Origin: Patagioenas fasciata
Taxonomy: Eukaryota; Chordata; Aves; Columbiformes; Columbidae
Reading direction: 5' to 3'
Length of the DNA stretch: 64,000 nt
Assembly: GCF_037038585.1 (NCBI RefSeq)
Contig: NC_092522.1
Location: 125,408,661 to 125,472,660, forward strand
Shown here: in pieces, positions 43,923-55,775 of the stretch
How positions within the stretch are numbered: the first letter of the stretch is position 1
How the letters are laid out: each line of letters starts with the position of its first letter
Position numbers and translations under genes: made by a program
Notes under the pieces: generated by a model
The model's input: the letters and a program-made list of their open reading frames with translations, nothing else
Database searches by the model: none
Told to the model about the DNA's origin: nothing

Positions 43923-46900
43923 TCCGGACCCCTGGTTGGTGTCGCCCTCAGCTCAAGGGCCTTGCCAAGCCCCTTCCCTCCAGGACCCCTGTGCTGTTTC
44001 GGTTTGATTTGGAGGTTTGGTGCCGGGGCCGCGGTTCCCCCAGCGTGCTCTGTAGCTGCAGTGTCTCCGGTTGCGGAGCCGTCGGGCCTGGGTGGGAGCT
44101 CTGCTGGAACAGGTCCCTGCAGTGTCCCATGTCCCCACCCCAGCCGTCGCTGTCCTGCACAGGAACGGCTTTAGGCGGCTGCGGTCCCAGCCAGCACTGG
44201 CACAGCCCCAGAGCGCGGCTCCGACACCGAGGGGTTACCCGCACCCTCTGATCCCGCGTGGGGATCCCATCCTGCGTCTGCTCCCGCCGGGCCATGCAGG
44301 TGACACGTGTGGCCTCGCAGGGACAGCGAGGGGACGTTCTGCAGCGCGACTGAGCTGCAGCAGCGACAACCGCCCACGACGCGTTTCCTGGTTTGAAAAG
44401 GGGTGGCTCTCCCATCCCAGACGCGCCGTGTCCACCTCCCGAATGCAGCGCCAGAATTTGCTCCGTCCTCGGCCACGGAGCCCTCAGAGCTCCCGCGCCG
44501 CACCCATGGATGTCGGTGCCGTTGGAGCGGTGTCCGAGCGCCGCCGGGCTGTGGCGCTTCCCCCAGCGTCCTCCCCCCGCTGGGCTGCAGACCCCCAGCA
44601 CTGCTCCCGAGGCCCCGCGCGCTCCTGTGCGCGCACTGTGTGTGGTTCCTGGGGAAAAAATGCAGGTTTTGGCCAAAAAGCCCAGGGCCTGTGACTGAGG
44701 GGACTCCTCGGCACCTCTCACATGACGGAGGTGGCTTTACGCAGGTGTCTCCATGTCCCGTCCCCGCGGGTGACACCGCGGCACGGCCACCGCCTGCCCA
44801 GCGCTACCTTGGAGAGAAAGGCTGGAGAACACAGCCTGGGTCCCCTGAGAACCAGCTGAACAACGTTAACGAGCTCGTCTGGCCGCGGCCGCGCAGGAGC
44901 CAGCCCGAGCCCTCCCGCCGCTGCTATTCAATTATTGTATTATGGAAAAACACAGAAATTTGATCCTGTTTCCTGTGTTCTCCACTTGCCTTGAATTTGC
45001 CTGATTTTGCATGATTAATGTGCAAAAGCACTAATTGCGCAGATTGCCTTTCCGGAAGGATCATTCCAGGAAACTTGTTGCGGAGCCTGTTGACCATTTC
45101 TTTCTTGCCATAATTCCTCTGGTAGTCGAACGAGCCATGGCTGTGGTTGTCACGAGAGGAACTTGTGCCTTCCCGTTGGCAGCACCTGAGCAACCCTGAG
45201 GAACTGTTTTCCTCTCTTCCAAGAAGTTCTCCAAGGAGATGATGGCCGCTGTGCCTGAATATTTCAACCCCAACACCACCAGGGCATCTTATTCTAATAC
45301 CGTGTCACTGCGTTCTTCCTCTGGCCAAAGGGAACACCAAGAGATCACCTACAGAGGAAACTACACCATCAAGACAGTCGCACGTCCTCAGCCCAGCCCC
45401 GATGAGTTTTATACCTGGTGCATTGCAACAGACATTGGGGATGCTGCTGGGCGTTAAAAACCTGGAAACACCCCAAGTTTCCACTTTGGGCAACATCAAC
45501 ACGTCGTGGTGAAGATGATCCCCTTCTGAACCAGGCACTTGGGTCCGAGGCACTAACGAGCTCGTGGTTAATCACATCAGCTTGCACCGAGCCAGGAGCA
45601 CGAGGAAGGCAGCGCTGGGGACTGCAAACCACACGGAGCTTTGTTTTGTTACCGCTTTGCAGGAAAAAGCAGGTGGATGGCGAGCAGATTGGGATGCCAG
45701 AGCAATACTGTAAAATGAAAGAAAGTCAAGTAGCACAGTCAATGTGCTACTGTAATCATGCGTTTGTCACTCCCAGCCGCAGAAAGGGGATAATTTTGTC
45801 TCCTTGTGTTTTCCTCATTGAAAAAGGAAAGGGGGAAACGCTGAGGCAGATGGAGCAGGTTTTCCCAGCGCCCGGCAGGACCCGCGCGCTGCTGTTCCGG
45901 AGGGAGCCGCAGCGGGGGCCGGAGCAGCAGCTGTGCGGGAATGGGCTCCGCGCCGCACCGGCAAAGCCGCGGAGCTGCAGAGGGGGCGGCCGGACCACCC
46001 ACGGCCGCAGATGGAGCCTCGTGCGCTCGGCACCCCGCCTCCGGGAAGCGACGCTGAGCTGCCGGCTCCGGCAGCGCTCAGAGAACCTGGAGCTCGTTCC
46101 TGCCGCCGCGATGGGGAAAGGCACGTCCTCCTCACGGCCCAGCGGCGCGGACTCCGTGCTTTCGGATGGGCGTCCCCGCCACCCACCCGCTCACCAGAAC
46201 CTTCCCTCCATGGATCCTGCTGGACATTCCAGGCACCAAATACCCGTTAAAAGTGCTCATGGACCCTTTTGCTCCCCCGCTGCCCTCCTGGCCGCTTCCC
46301 TCCCCTTCCGCTGGCAGCAGCTCCTTTAGGCAAGGAAGATCATCCTAGCGGGACGTATCCAATGAGCAGCTGATGAATGCAAATCGTTATTTAAAACTCA
46401 TTGGGTTTCGAGGGACATCATCAGTTCTGGGAAGTTTATTTTCCTGTTTTCTTTGTTTTGAAAGGAGACCGCCCATCTGTTAGTGTTTCACACTGATATC
46501 CACAATACTCCCTACTCGGAATGAGAAAACGCCACCTCCAGCTTAGTGACTCCGTATGACACAACTGGTGTTCTTTCAACGAAGCAAATGAGCCGGCCCG
46601 TGCGGTGAGACCAGGGCGCCGGTCGGTGCCCAGGGCCCTGGCACCAGCGCTCCCAGGTGTCCAGCACGCCGGGGATGTCCCACCGAGCACCAAGAGGGCC
46701 ATGGGAAGAGCCGCTGCCCCCGAACAGGTGAAGTCCTGACCTAGGGACAGGGGGGTCTGTCCATCTTTCCTTGTCAATAAGAAGAATACAAAACACAGGC
46801 GGACATGCAGCTCCAGGAATGTGGCTCATGTTCAGGAACAACCCTGCTGGAGGGACCCAGGGACACCGGGTCCTGCTGCTTTTCCCACAGCTCTACGCCC

Positions 46901-47702
46901 CAGGATGCTCTGGAGGACGAAAGATGCAGAACTCTACACCAAAATGAGCAAAAGAGAAGAAAAGAGCAGAGAAAACCTGAGTGGCCCCACTCGTGGAAAC
47001 ACGGAGCGCGGGCTCCCGTTCCTGCGGGGACGGCGTCCCCCACCGCGAGCTGCACCGCGCAGGAACCAATCTCTGCCTTCACTGGGATGGTCCCGACGGT
47101 AAAACACATTCGCCGAGTCCCTGGCACGCCTGGCTGTGCCGGTTTCCCCGTGGCCGGGCGGCCGCTCCTCCTCGGTGTGTGCAGGACACTCCAGCTCCTC
47201 CGGCGGCCTCCAAACCCTGGACCCTTCTTGAGCCCACCAGGCTTTGATGTGGACAAGTTGGATTTCTTTGAAAAGCCTGACTGTAAAATTATTATTATTA
47301 TTAATTATTATTTCTTAAAGCAACAGCAGCCAGGTATAAACTCCCACTACCTACAGAATTTGGGGAATAAAACCATGTCTGTCAGCTGCTGCCCTGACTT
47401 TCTTCGAAGCAGGAGAAGCCATATTATTCACAAACGGACGTTTTACCCGGCTGGTCCAACCACACTGATTTTACCAAAGAACCGGAGCACACGGTGGACA
47501 GAGGAAAACGGCTGACACCACCTGATCATCCAGTGCTTATGTCCACAGATGGAGCAGGAAGACGCCACAAGTTAAGGCCAGAAAGTTATGCTATTTTCAA
47601 ATGCAGAGGGGAATAACACGTAGAAAAGGTGCAAAAGGAGCTGCAGCCATTGGAGCAAGAAAAAGTTCATTGTCCTATTTGCCTTGCTTCTTCATTATGG
47701 CC
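43923..47702 (-). other. DTNB: DTNB intronic sequence, mostly unique
   Basis: No exon recognised. At 44924-45193 the minus strand holds an 89-codon frame (RDNHSHGSFDYQRNYGKKE...) with balanced base composition that I cannot assign; the opposite strand is also open at 45239-45457. An ATT microsatellite lies at 47287-47310. Confidence 0.45.
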
Positions 47703-48022
47703 GCCTTCTCTTCTTCTTCTTCTCTTCTCTTCTCTTCTCTTCTCTTCTCTTCTCTTCTCTTCTCTTCTCTTCTCTTCTCTTCTCTTCTCTTCTCTTCTCT
47801 TCTCTTCTCTTCTCTTCTCTTCTCTTCTCTTCTCTTCCTCTTCTCTTCCTCTTCTCTTCTCTTCCTCTCCTCTCCTCTCCTCTCCTCTCCTCTCCTCTCC
47901 TCTCCTCTCCTCTCCTCTTCTCTCCTCTCCTCTCCTCTCCTCTCCTCTCCTCTCCTCTCCTCTCCTCTCCTCTCCTCTCCTCTCCTCTCCTCTCCTCTCC
48001 TCTCCTCTCCTCTCCTCTCCTC
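47703..48022. repeat. 320-bp homopyrimidine microsatellite (CTTCT)n then (CCTCT)n
   Basis: The plus strand is pure C/T from about 47703 to 48021. Up to about 47840 the unit is CTTCT, then about 30 mixed bases follow, then CCTCT. The DTNB sense strand (minus) is correspondingly pure purine. The long open frames (Leu-Phe-Ser and Arg-Gly-Glu repeats) are by-products. Confidence 0.98.
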
Positions 48023-48313
48023 GGGCTGCTTGCTTTCCTACTTTTGCTCGTCAAACTCTTTTTTCCTCTTGCAAGTCACAGCACAGTTCAACCACCAGAT
48101 TTGTAAATACAACCAGTTTTTAATTACTTGTGGGCGTAGCTTCCTGGGGTGGAAGACTGGGAAGATTCCTTCCCCGAGGGAAGATCATCACCACAGAAAT
48201 AATTTCGTTGAGTTGTAAAGATTAAAAATGTGCCCCTGATCCCCTTAGTCTGGAGCTCAGGAAAGGGGTTTGTAATTATTGTCTCATCATTGGCGAGCTG
48301 TGCTTCTGTTGCA

Positions 48314-48903
48314 CACAGAATCACCAAATCATGGGATGGTTTGGGTGGAAGGGACTGTTAAAGCTCCCCCAGTCCCCCTGCCATGAGCAGGGACATCTTC
48401 ACCAGCTCAGGTTGCTCAGAGCCCCGTCCAGCCTGGCCTGGGATGTCTCCAGGGATGGTTCAGCCACCACCTCTCACAGGATCCCAGAGTATCAGGGGTT
48501 GGAGGGCCCTGGAAAGCTCATCCAGTGCAATCCCCCCATGGAGCAGGAACACCCAGCTGAGGTTCCACAGGAAGGGGTCCAGGCGGGTTTGAATGGCTGC
48601 AGAGAAGGAGACTCCACAACCTCCCTGGGCAGCCTGGGCCAGGCTCTGACACCCTCACCCCCAACAAGTTGCTTCTCCTCTTGCAGTGGAACCTCCTGTG
48701 TTCCAGTTTGCACCCATTGCCCCTTGTCCTGTCACTGGTTGTCACCCAGAAGAGCCTGGCTCCATCCTCCTGACACTGCCCCTTTCCATATTGATCCCCA
48801 GGAATGAGTCCCCCCTCAGTCTCCTCTTCTCCAAACTGAAGAGCCCCACCTCTCTGGCCAACCTGGGCCAGGCTCTCCCCACCCTCAGCACAATTTATTC
48901 TGT
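48314..48903 (-). mobile_element. older CR1 fragment, split by a younger CR1
   Basis: The left part, 48314-48475, runs from CACAGAATCACC to CCACCACCTCTC. The right part, 48847-48903, resumes at CACCTCTCTGGCCAACC and ends near CACAATTTATTCTG. Compared with the uninterrupted copy at 7143-7432, the two parts are contiguous, sharing only an 8-base duplication. Confidence 0.88.
48476..48846 (-). mobile_element. young CR1 inserted into an older CR1
   Basis: Begins with ACAGGATCCCAGAGTATCAG (reversed tail) and ends after CTTCTCCAAACTGAAGAGCC. The 8-base CACCTCTC occurs on both sides (48468-48475 and 48847-48854), a likely target-site duplication. Confidence 0.9.
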
Positions 48904-48974
48904 GCACCCAGTCCGAGTGTCCCCGGTTCACACCGGACCGGCACGGCCGCGGTTCTGCTCGTCGTGACACTCAC

Positions 48975-49131
48975 CTGGTGTGAACGCGTCCTGCGCGTCG
49001 CCCCCGGCGCCGGGCAGCGCGTCCTGCGGGCCGTGGGTCGGGGTGGAGCCGGCCGAGGTGGATCTGACGGGCACGGGCAGGGGGCGGCCGGTGCCGTGGG
49101 TGGGCGAGGAGTGCGCCGAGCCGGCCTGCGC
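48975..49131 (-). CDS. DTNB: DTNB coding exon (Ser/Thr/Pro-rich linker)
   Basis: The minus strand has acceptor TCTCCGCGCAG (cag at 49132-49134) and donor CACCAG|gtgagt at 48969-48974. The exon is 157 bases, phase 0 in and phase 1 out. It reads [17 protein letters not shown], then [20 protein letters not shown] and ends DAQDAFTP. Human beta-dystrobrevin has [28 protein letters not shown] and DVQEAFAQ in the same order. Alpha-dystrobrevin has a different S/P segment, which supports DTNB. A second AG six bases into the exon could also serve as acceptor and would remove two residues. The coiled-coil exons before it are not in the window. A CR1 ends 72 bases past the donor. Confidence 0.94.
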
Positions 49132-50565
49132 CTGCGCGGAGACACACACACACATCACTGATGGGAAACACCTCTTTCTGGGGCAACGTCTAAAAATAAT
49201 CCTGTAAAAAAACCCCAACCCAACATGCTTAAGGGAAAACGCTTCACCAAAACTCTCCATTTGAGTAATACGCGATGCCCGTGGGTGCCGTGGGAGGGCC
49301 CCGCGGTGGCGGCACGCTGGTGCCAGCACCACGCCGCGGTGGCAGCACCGGGTTGGGCTGCACGTGGTCCTCACAGCGTGCGACCCGCGGCCCCGTCCCG
49401 CGCGCTGCCCGTGTCACCGGACACCGAATGAACCCCAGGACACAGAGCGACCGAACCAGCCCGGGCTCCACAAGGACCCGCCGGCCGCTCGGCCTCTGCT
49501 CGGCCTCCCACGGGCGGCGGTGACGGAGCCCACGGCTCCGCGGTGCCACCCGGGCTCTGCTGAAGGTCCATCCCCTTTTCTAACTGATTTTTATACATTT
49601 CATGTATTTTTGTTTATTACTAAAATAGTGATTTTTAAAAGCTTTTAATTTTACATTTCCTTCCAGCCAAGCCCCCCTGTGCTGCTCCAGAAGCCTCTCG
49701 AGCACTGTTGTGCAGCGGGTGCCGGAGCCTCCCGGAGCAAACCCTGGAGCTCCCTGCAGGGCCCTCCAGGTGCTGCCCATCCACTCGGCGTCTGCTGAAC
49801 TTCAGAGCAAATCGCAAACAAATACGCCAGATTTATTTTTGGCGTTTGAAGGCTCAGAGGAAACTGCTGTAATATTCACTTGGGCAAAACTGCCCGGCTC
49901 AGCGCAGCTGCTGCCCCAGCCAAGGCTCCGCAGCCCGACCTGAGGCTGACGGGCAGGGACAGCATAGAAATACAGATGACGACTCGCGCTTATTGGCTCC
50001 GTGCTTCCAAAAATCATCTCATGGAGCACTCTGCGTGTGGCGCCGGCAGAGAGCAGGGAGGCAGCCGCCGAGCAGTGCCGGGTATAAGGACATTTGCAGA
50101 GATGTCCCCACCTCCCTCCGGTGCCACCTCCCTCCCCATCCATCCTCGCTGCCCGGGGACAGCGTCCCCTGCCCGGAGCACCGGCCATCCTGACAAGTGC
50201 TTTGAAGGCGCACAGCACCACATCGTCAATAATCTGTTCTCTGCAGCCACTCGTGTGTTGCAACAACCTCCAGACCCCCCTGCTCCAGCGCAGAGCTCCC
50301 GGGGCTGGGTTCTGGCTGCTCTGCTCACGGCTTTACGATCTGTGACCGTATTGATATTTCGGCACGGTCCCTGCGCTGCCCTTGATTAACGGCGAGCTGC
50401 TCGTAACCCAGCGCCCGGCGAGAGGCGGCGGCCGCGCGGCCCCCTGAGCAAACACCGGCTGTTTGAGCCCTGCGCTCGCCCGGCGTTTTGAAGCCTGCGC
50501 ATCGTTTGCTCCCTTTGACGTGCATCAGTTACCGGGGCAACCCGGCCGGCGCCGCGGCGATGGTG
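49132..50565 (-). other. DTNB: DTNB intron, unique part
   Basis: No exon recognised. A short CA run lies at 49142-49154. From here to base 64000 I searched the minus strand for the dystrobrevin coiled-coil exons (LRLLRQRKDELEQRM type) and found none, so this appears to be one long intron. Confidence 0.55.
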
Positions 50566-52455
50566 CAATGACACCGCCAGCACCCTGTGCATCCGTGACA
50601 CCGCCAGCACCCTGTGCATCCGTGACACCGCCAGCACACTGTGCATCCATGACACCGCCAGCACACTCTGCATTGGTGACACCACTAGCACCCTGTGCAT
50701 CCGTGACACCGCCAGCACCCTGTGCATCGGTGACACCGCCAGCACCCCGTGCATTGGTGACACCGCCAGCACCCTGTGCACTGGTGACACCGCCAGAACC
50801 CCGTGCATTGGTGACACTACCAGCACCCTGTGCATCGGTGACATCGCCAGCACCCTGTGCATCCGTGACACCGCCAGAACCCCGTGCATTGGTGACACTA
50901 CCAGCACCCCGTGCATCGGTGACACCACTAGCACCCTGTGCATCGGTGACACCGCCAGCACCCTGTGCATTGGTGACACTGCCAGCACCCTGTGCATTGG
51001 TGACACCGCCAGCACCCTGCACACTGGTGACACCACCAGCACCCTGTGTATTGGTGACACCACCAGCACCCTGTGAATCGGTGACATCACCAGCACCTGT
51101 GCATTGGTGACACCGCCAGCACCCCGTGCATTGGTGACACTGCCAGCACCCCGTGCACTGGTGACACCGCCAGAACCCCGTGCATTGGTGACACTACCAG
51201 CACCCTGTGCATCGGTGACATCGCCAGCACCCTGTGCACTGGTGACACCGCCAGAACCCCGTGCATTGGTGACACTACCAGCACCCCGTGCATCAGTGAC
51301 ACCACTAGCACCCTGTGCATCGGTGACACCGCCAGCACCCTGTGCATTGGTGACACTGCCAGCACCCTGCACACCGGTGACACCGCCAGCACCCTGCACA
51401 CTGGTGACACCACCAGCACCCTGTGTATTGGTGACACCACCAGCACCCTGTGAATCGGTGACATCACCAGCACCTGTGCATTGGTGACACCGCCAGCACC
51501 CCGTGCATTGGTGACACCGCCAGCACCCCGTGCATTGGTGACACTGCCAACACCCCGTGCATTGGTGACACTGCCAGCACCCTGTGCATTGGTGACACTG
51601 CCAACACCCCGTGCATTGGTGACACCGCCAGCACCCCGTGCACTGGTGACACCGCCACCACCCCGTGCATTGGTGACACCGCCAGCACCCTGTGCATTGG
51701 TGACATCGCCAGCACCCTGTGCACTGGTGACACCGCCAGAACCCCGTGCATTGGTGACACTACCAGCACCCTGTGCATCGGTGACATCGCCAGCACCCTG
51801 TGCACTGGTGACACCGCCAGAACCCCGTGCATTGGTGACACTACCAGCACCCCGTGCATCAGTGACACCACTAGCACCCTGTGCATCGGTGACACCGCCA
51901 GCACCCTGTGCATTGGTGACACTGCCAGCACCCTGCACACCGGTGACACCACCAGCACCCTGTGAATCGGTGACATCACCAGCACCTGTGCATTGGTGAC
52001 ACCGCCAGCACCCCGTGCATTGGTGACACTGCCAACACCCCGTGCATTGGTGACACCGCCAGCACCCCGTGCACTGGTGACACCGCCAGCACCCTGTGCA
52101 TTGGTGACACCGCCAGCACCCCGTGCACTGGTGACACTGCCAGCACCCTGTGCATCGGTGACACCGCCAGCACACCCTGTGCATTGGTGACACCGCCGGC
52201 ACCCTCTGCATCAGTGACACCACCAGTACCCTCTGCATTGGTGACACTGCCAGCACCCTCTGCATCAGTGACACTTCCAGCAATGTTCGCATCGGTGACA
52301 CTGTGAGCACCCTGTGTATTGGCGACACTGCCAGCACCCTGCACACCGGTGACACCACCAGCACCCTGTGTATTGGTGACACTGCCAGCACCCTGTGCAT
52401 TGGTGACACCGCCAGCACTCTGTGCATTGGTGACACTGCCAGCACCCTGCACAGC
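50566..52455. repeat. 27-bp minisatellite with larger repeated blocks
   Basis: About 70 units of GCCAGCACCCTGTGCATTGG plus TGACACC. The rare variant CCAGAACC marks pairs 81 bases apart at 50793/50874, 51170/51251 and 51736/51817. CTGTGAATCG recurs at 51071, 51448 and 51960. Because 27 is a multiple of three, both strands hold long open frames. Confidence 0.97.
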
Positions 52456-52805
52456 CCCTCCCCAGCACCTATCACCACCACGTTTCACCGGTTGTCACAT
52501 CGGGTGCTGCCCGGCTCCAAGGTCCCGTGTCCCACGCAGGGGACACTGCTCGGGGTGGCCTGGGGACCACGGCGCTCCAGCTGATCCCTGCCAGCCCAGA
52601 GCTGACACTCGTATGAACATGAAAACCTCGTCATGTGTAAAACTGTCAGTTCGAAACTGCATTAGTGATACGGGGACTAAAAGAAGTGAGTACAATGTCC
52701 TCGTGACACGGGTTTTTGCAGAGGAGAGGGTTGCGGGAGGGAGGTGGCATCTGTCGAAGGTCAAATCATTAGAAAACGCACACGCAACACCAGCAACTTC
52801 ACCGG

Positions 52806-53712
52806 TGAACCCGGGTGAACACTGGGAGATGAGGGAAAACACCCACGGGTGAACCCGGGTGAACACTGGGAGATGAGGGAAAACACCCACGGGTGAACCC
52901 GGGTGAACACCGGGAGATGAGGGGAAACACCCACGGGTGAACCCGGGTGAACACCGGGAGATGAGGGAAAACACCCACGGGTGAACCCGGGTGAACACCG
53001 GGAGATGAGGGAAAACACCCACGGGTGAACCTGGGTGAACACCGGGAGATAATGGGAAATGGCCCACGGGTGAACCCGGGTGAACACCGGGACATGAGGG
53101 AAAACACCCACGGGTGAACCCGGTGAACATCGGGAGATGAGGGGAAACGGCCCACGGGTGAACCCGGGTGAACACCGGGAGACGAGGGAAAACACCCACG
53201 GGTGAACCCGGGTGAACACCGGGAGACGAGGGAAAACACCCACGGGTGAACCCGGGTGAACACCGGGAGATGAGGGAAAACACCCACGGGTGAACCCGGG
53301 TGAACACCGGGAGATGAGGGAAAACACCCACGGGTGAACCCGGGTGAACACCGGGAGATGAGGGAAAACACCCACGGGTGAACCTGGGTGAACATCGGGA
53401 GATAATGGGAAACGGCCCACGGGTGAACCCGGGTGAACACCGGGAGACGAGGGAAAACACCCACGGGTGAACCCGGGTGAACACCGGGAGATGAGGGAAA
53501 ACACCCACGGGTGAACCCGGGTGAACATCAGGAGACGAGGGAAAACACCCACGGGTGAACCTGGGTGAACATCGGGAGATGAGGGAAAACATCCACGGGT
53601 GAACCCGGGTGAACATCGGGAGACGAGGGAAAACACCCACGGGTGACCCCGGTGAACACCGGGAGACGAGGGAAAACACCCACGGGTGAAGCCGGGTGAA
53701 CACCGGGAGGAA
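52806..53712. repeat. 44-bp minisatellite
   Basis: About 20 units of GGTGAACCCGGGTGAACACC plus GGGAGATGAGGGAAAACACCCACG. GATAATGGGA marks units at 53048 and 53401, suggesting an 8-unit (about 353-base) larger repeat. The 547-codon minus frame is a by-product. Confidence 0.97.
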
Positions 53713-54599
53713 ACCCGGCGGCAGCGCCGTGCCGAGGTGGATGAGCCGCAGCTCCAGTCCCCGGGGGCGGCTGGAGGGGCCGGGGGGTGTTTTCTGTTTT
53801 GGAGCCCGTTCCCCAGGCTGCACCTCCACCCGAGACCCCCTGAGGGTGGTGGGTGTGAGAGGGACGGCAAACAAAACGCCACCAAGAGCGTTTGTTACCT
53901 GGAAAAGCTCCGTTACTGGGGTGAGGCATCCCTGCCGCCCCCCGTCCCCAAGCACGCTTGCCCACGCTGCGAGGGGACGGATTTCACCCTGTGCGGCAAA
54001 CTCGACCCATCCCACCCATCTCCACATCTGGCCCACGCTGCTTTTTGCAGATGCGCTGGTTCCTTGGGCCACGGGGAGACCCTGACCCCCAGAAACGCCC
54101 ACGGCGGCAGCGCCAGCGCCCGGACACCCCGCGCACACGGAGCCTTCGGGAGGGAAAGCTCTTCTTCACCGCCCTTTACCTCCGAGACGCTGTCTCCATC
54201 TGTACTCTTAGAGTAAGAGCCCAGGCACTTGGCTTCATTTCTTTAAGCCCTGGGCAGGCAGACGGGCCGTGACGATTTGCATACGGCAGCAACCAGGGGC
54301 TGGGAACGTCCCCGGCCCCGCGGCCACACGGTTTCTGGGACCCGCAGGGATGTGGGGAACAACTCGCGAGAGCACACACAGCAACGTGATAGAGCAGCTC
54401 CGGGCAGGGCTGCATCCCCCCGTGCTCACACACCCAGCCCCGCGACGCCGGCCATGTGGGAGGATCTGAGAGGTTTCGGTTCAGCAAAGGTTTGAAAATC
54501 ACAAGAAACGCGTCTGGTCTGTCCCCAGCGCCAGCGGGGAGCGGGGCTGCTGCTGGGGACCGCAGGGTGACAGCTCCACGGCCACTGGTGAGCCCAGAG
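53713..54599. other. DTNB intronic sequence
   Basis: Unique; no exon or mobile element recognised. Confidence 0.45.
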
Positions 54600-54972
54600 C
54601 TGCACTGGGACCCCGTGGGCTCCAGTTACTGCACTGGGACACCATGGGCAGCAGTATCTCCACTGGGTCCCCATTGGCTCCAGTAGCTGCACTGGGACCC
54701 CATGGGCTCCAGTTACTGCACTGGGGCACCATGGACACCAGCACCTCCACTGGGACCCCATAAGCTCCAGTTACTGCACTGGGACCTCACCGGCCCCAGC
54801 AGCTGCCCTGGGTCTCCATGGGCTCCATTAGCTGCACTGGGACATCGTGGGCAGCAGTATCTCCACCGGGATCCCATGGGCAGTGGAACTGGGACCTCAC
54901 AAGCTCCAGTAACTGCACCGCGACCTCCAGTAACTGCACCGGGACCACACCGACCCCAGTAACGGCACTGGT
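54600..54972. repeat. 29-bp minisatellite (CTCCAGTTACTGCACTGGGA)
   Basis: ACTGGG begins units at 54604, 54633, 54662, 54691 and 54720. About 13 imperfect copies are present. Confidence 0.93.
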
Positions 54973-55571
54973 GGGTGGGTTGGCTCCAGGCAGTGACCGA
55001 GCCCCCACCAGCCGCTCGTGTTCTCCCCACCAGTGGGATGCAGGAGAGAACTGGGAAAGCAGAAGCAAGCAAAGCTCATGGGGTGACCTGGGCTGGAGCT
55101 CCTGGCCAAGGTGACCCATCTCACTGATGGGATGATAGATGAAGCTCCAGGCCAGCACTGACACCACATGGACCTCTACCACCTGCTAATATCTGTTTTT
55201 CTCTAACTCCAGATAAAATTTAAACAAATTATAAAGCTAAAATAAAATACACTAAAATAAAACAAATACACTTTACATATTGATCTCTCTTCTCCTTCTT
55301 TACATAGGGCATGTGGTCTCAACATGCTCTGCACCGAATGATGAGTCCTGTGGAAAAATGATGCGCATGGAAAATGCTGCATGACCCGAGACCGCGATGT
55401 GCACACCTACAGGGAGCAGAAATAAGAGAGTGAGCTGGTGTTTCCAGCCCTTCGCACGGCCGGTGTCCCCCGGTCACAGCTCGGGCAGCGCGTCACCCGT
55501 GGGACACAACGGCATTGCAGGCAGCAGGAGCCCGGGGGTGACCAAGGGGACATGGGTGAGAGCCGAGGACA
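54973..55571. other. DTNB intronic sequence with A/T-rich core
   Basis: About 55190-55280 is unusually A/T-rich, with repeated TAAAATA. No gene is recognised. Confidence 0.45.
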
Positions 55572-55613
55572 CGGATGGTGACACATGGATGGTGACACAT
55601 GGATGGTGACACG
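55572..55613. repeat. short tandem repeat ATGGATGGTGACAC
   Basis: Three copies of about 16 bases lie in tandem. Confidence 0.85.
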
Positions 55614-55775
55614 GAGCCGCACCCACAGCTGGGCTGGCCCTGCGCAGCCGGAAACCAGCGCTGTCCTAGAAAGCACTTTAATGACCGAGCAAGCGTGACA
55701 GACACCTGGGGCGGAGGTGGAGCGAGCAGCGGGGAGCCAGCCGGCCGTGGCAGCCCCGCCACAAACAGCGGCCCC

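Noticed and set aside
50463-52488. frames of up to 464 codons
   Set aside because: The 27-bp unit is a multiple of three, so frames persist without coding.
52495-54138. 547-codon minus frame
   Set aside because: It is the 44-bp repeat plus unique flanks; the repeat is the reason it is open.
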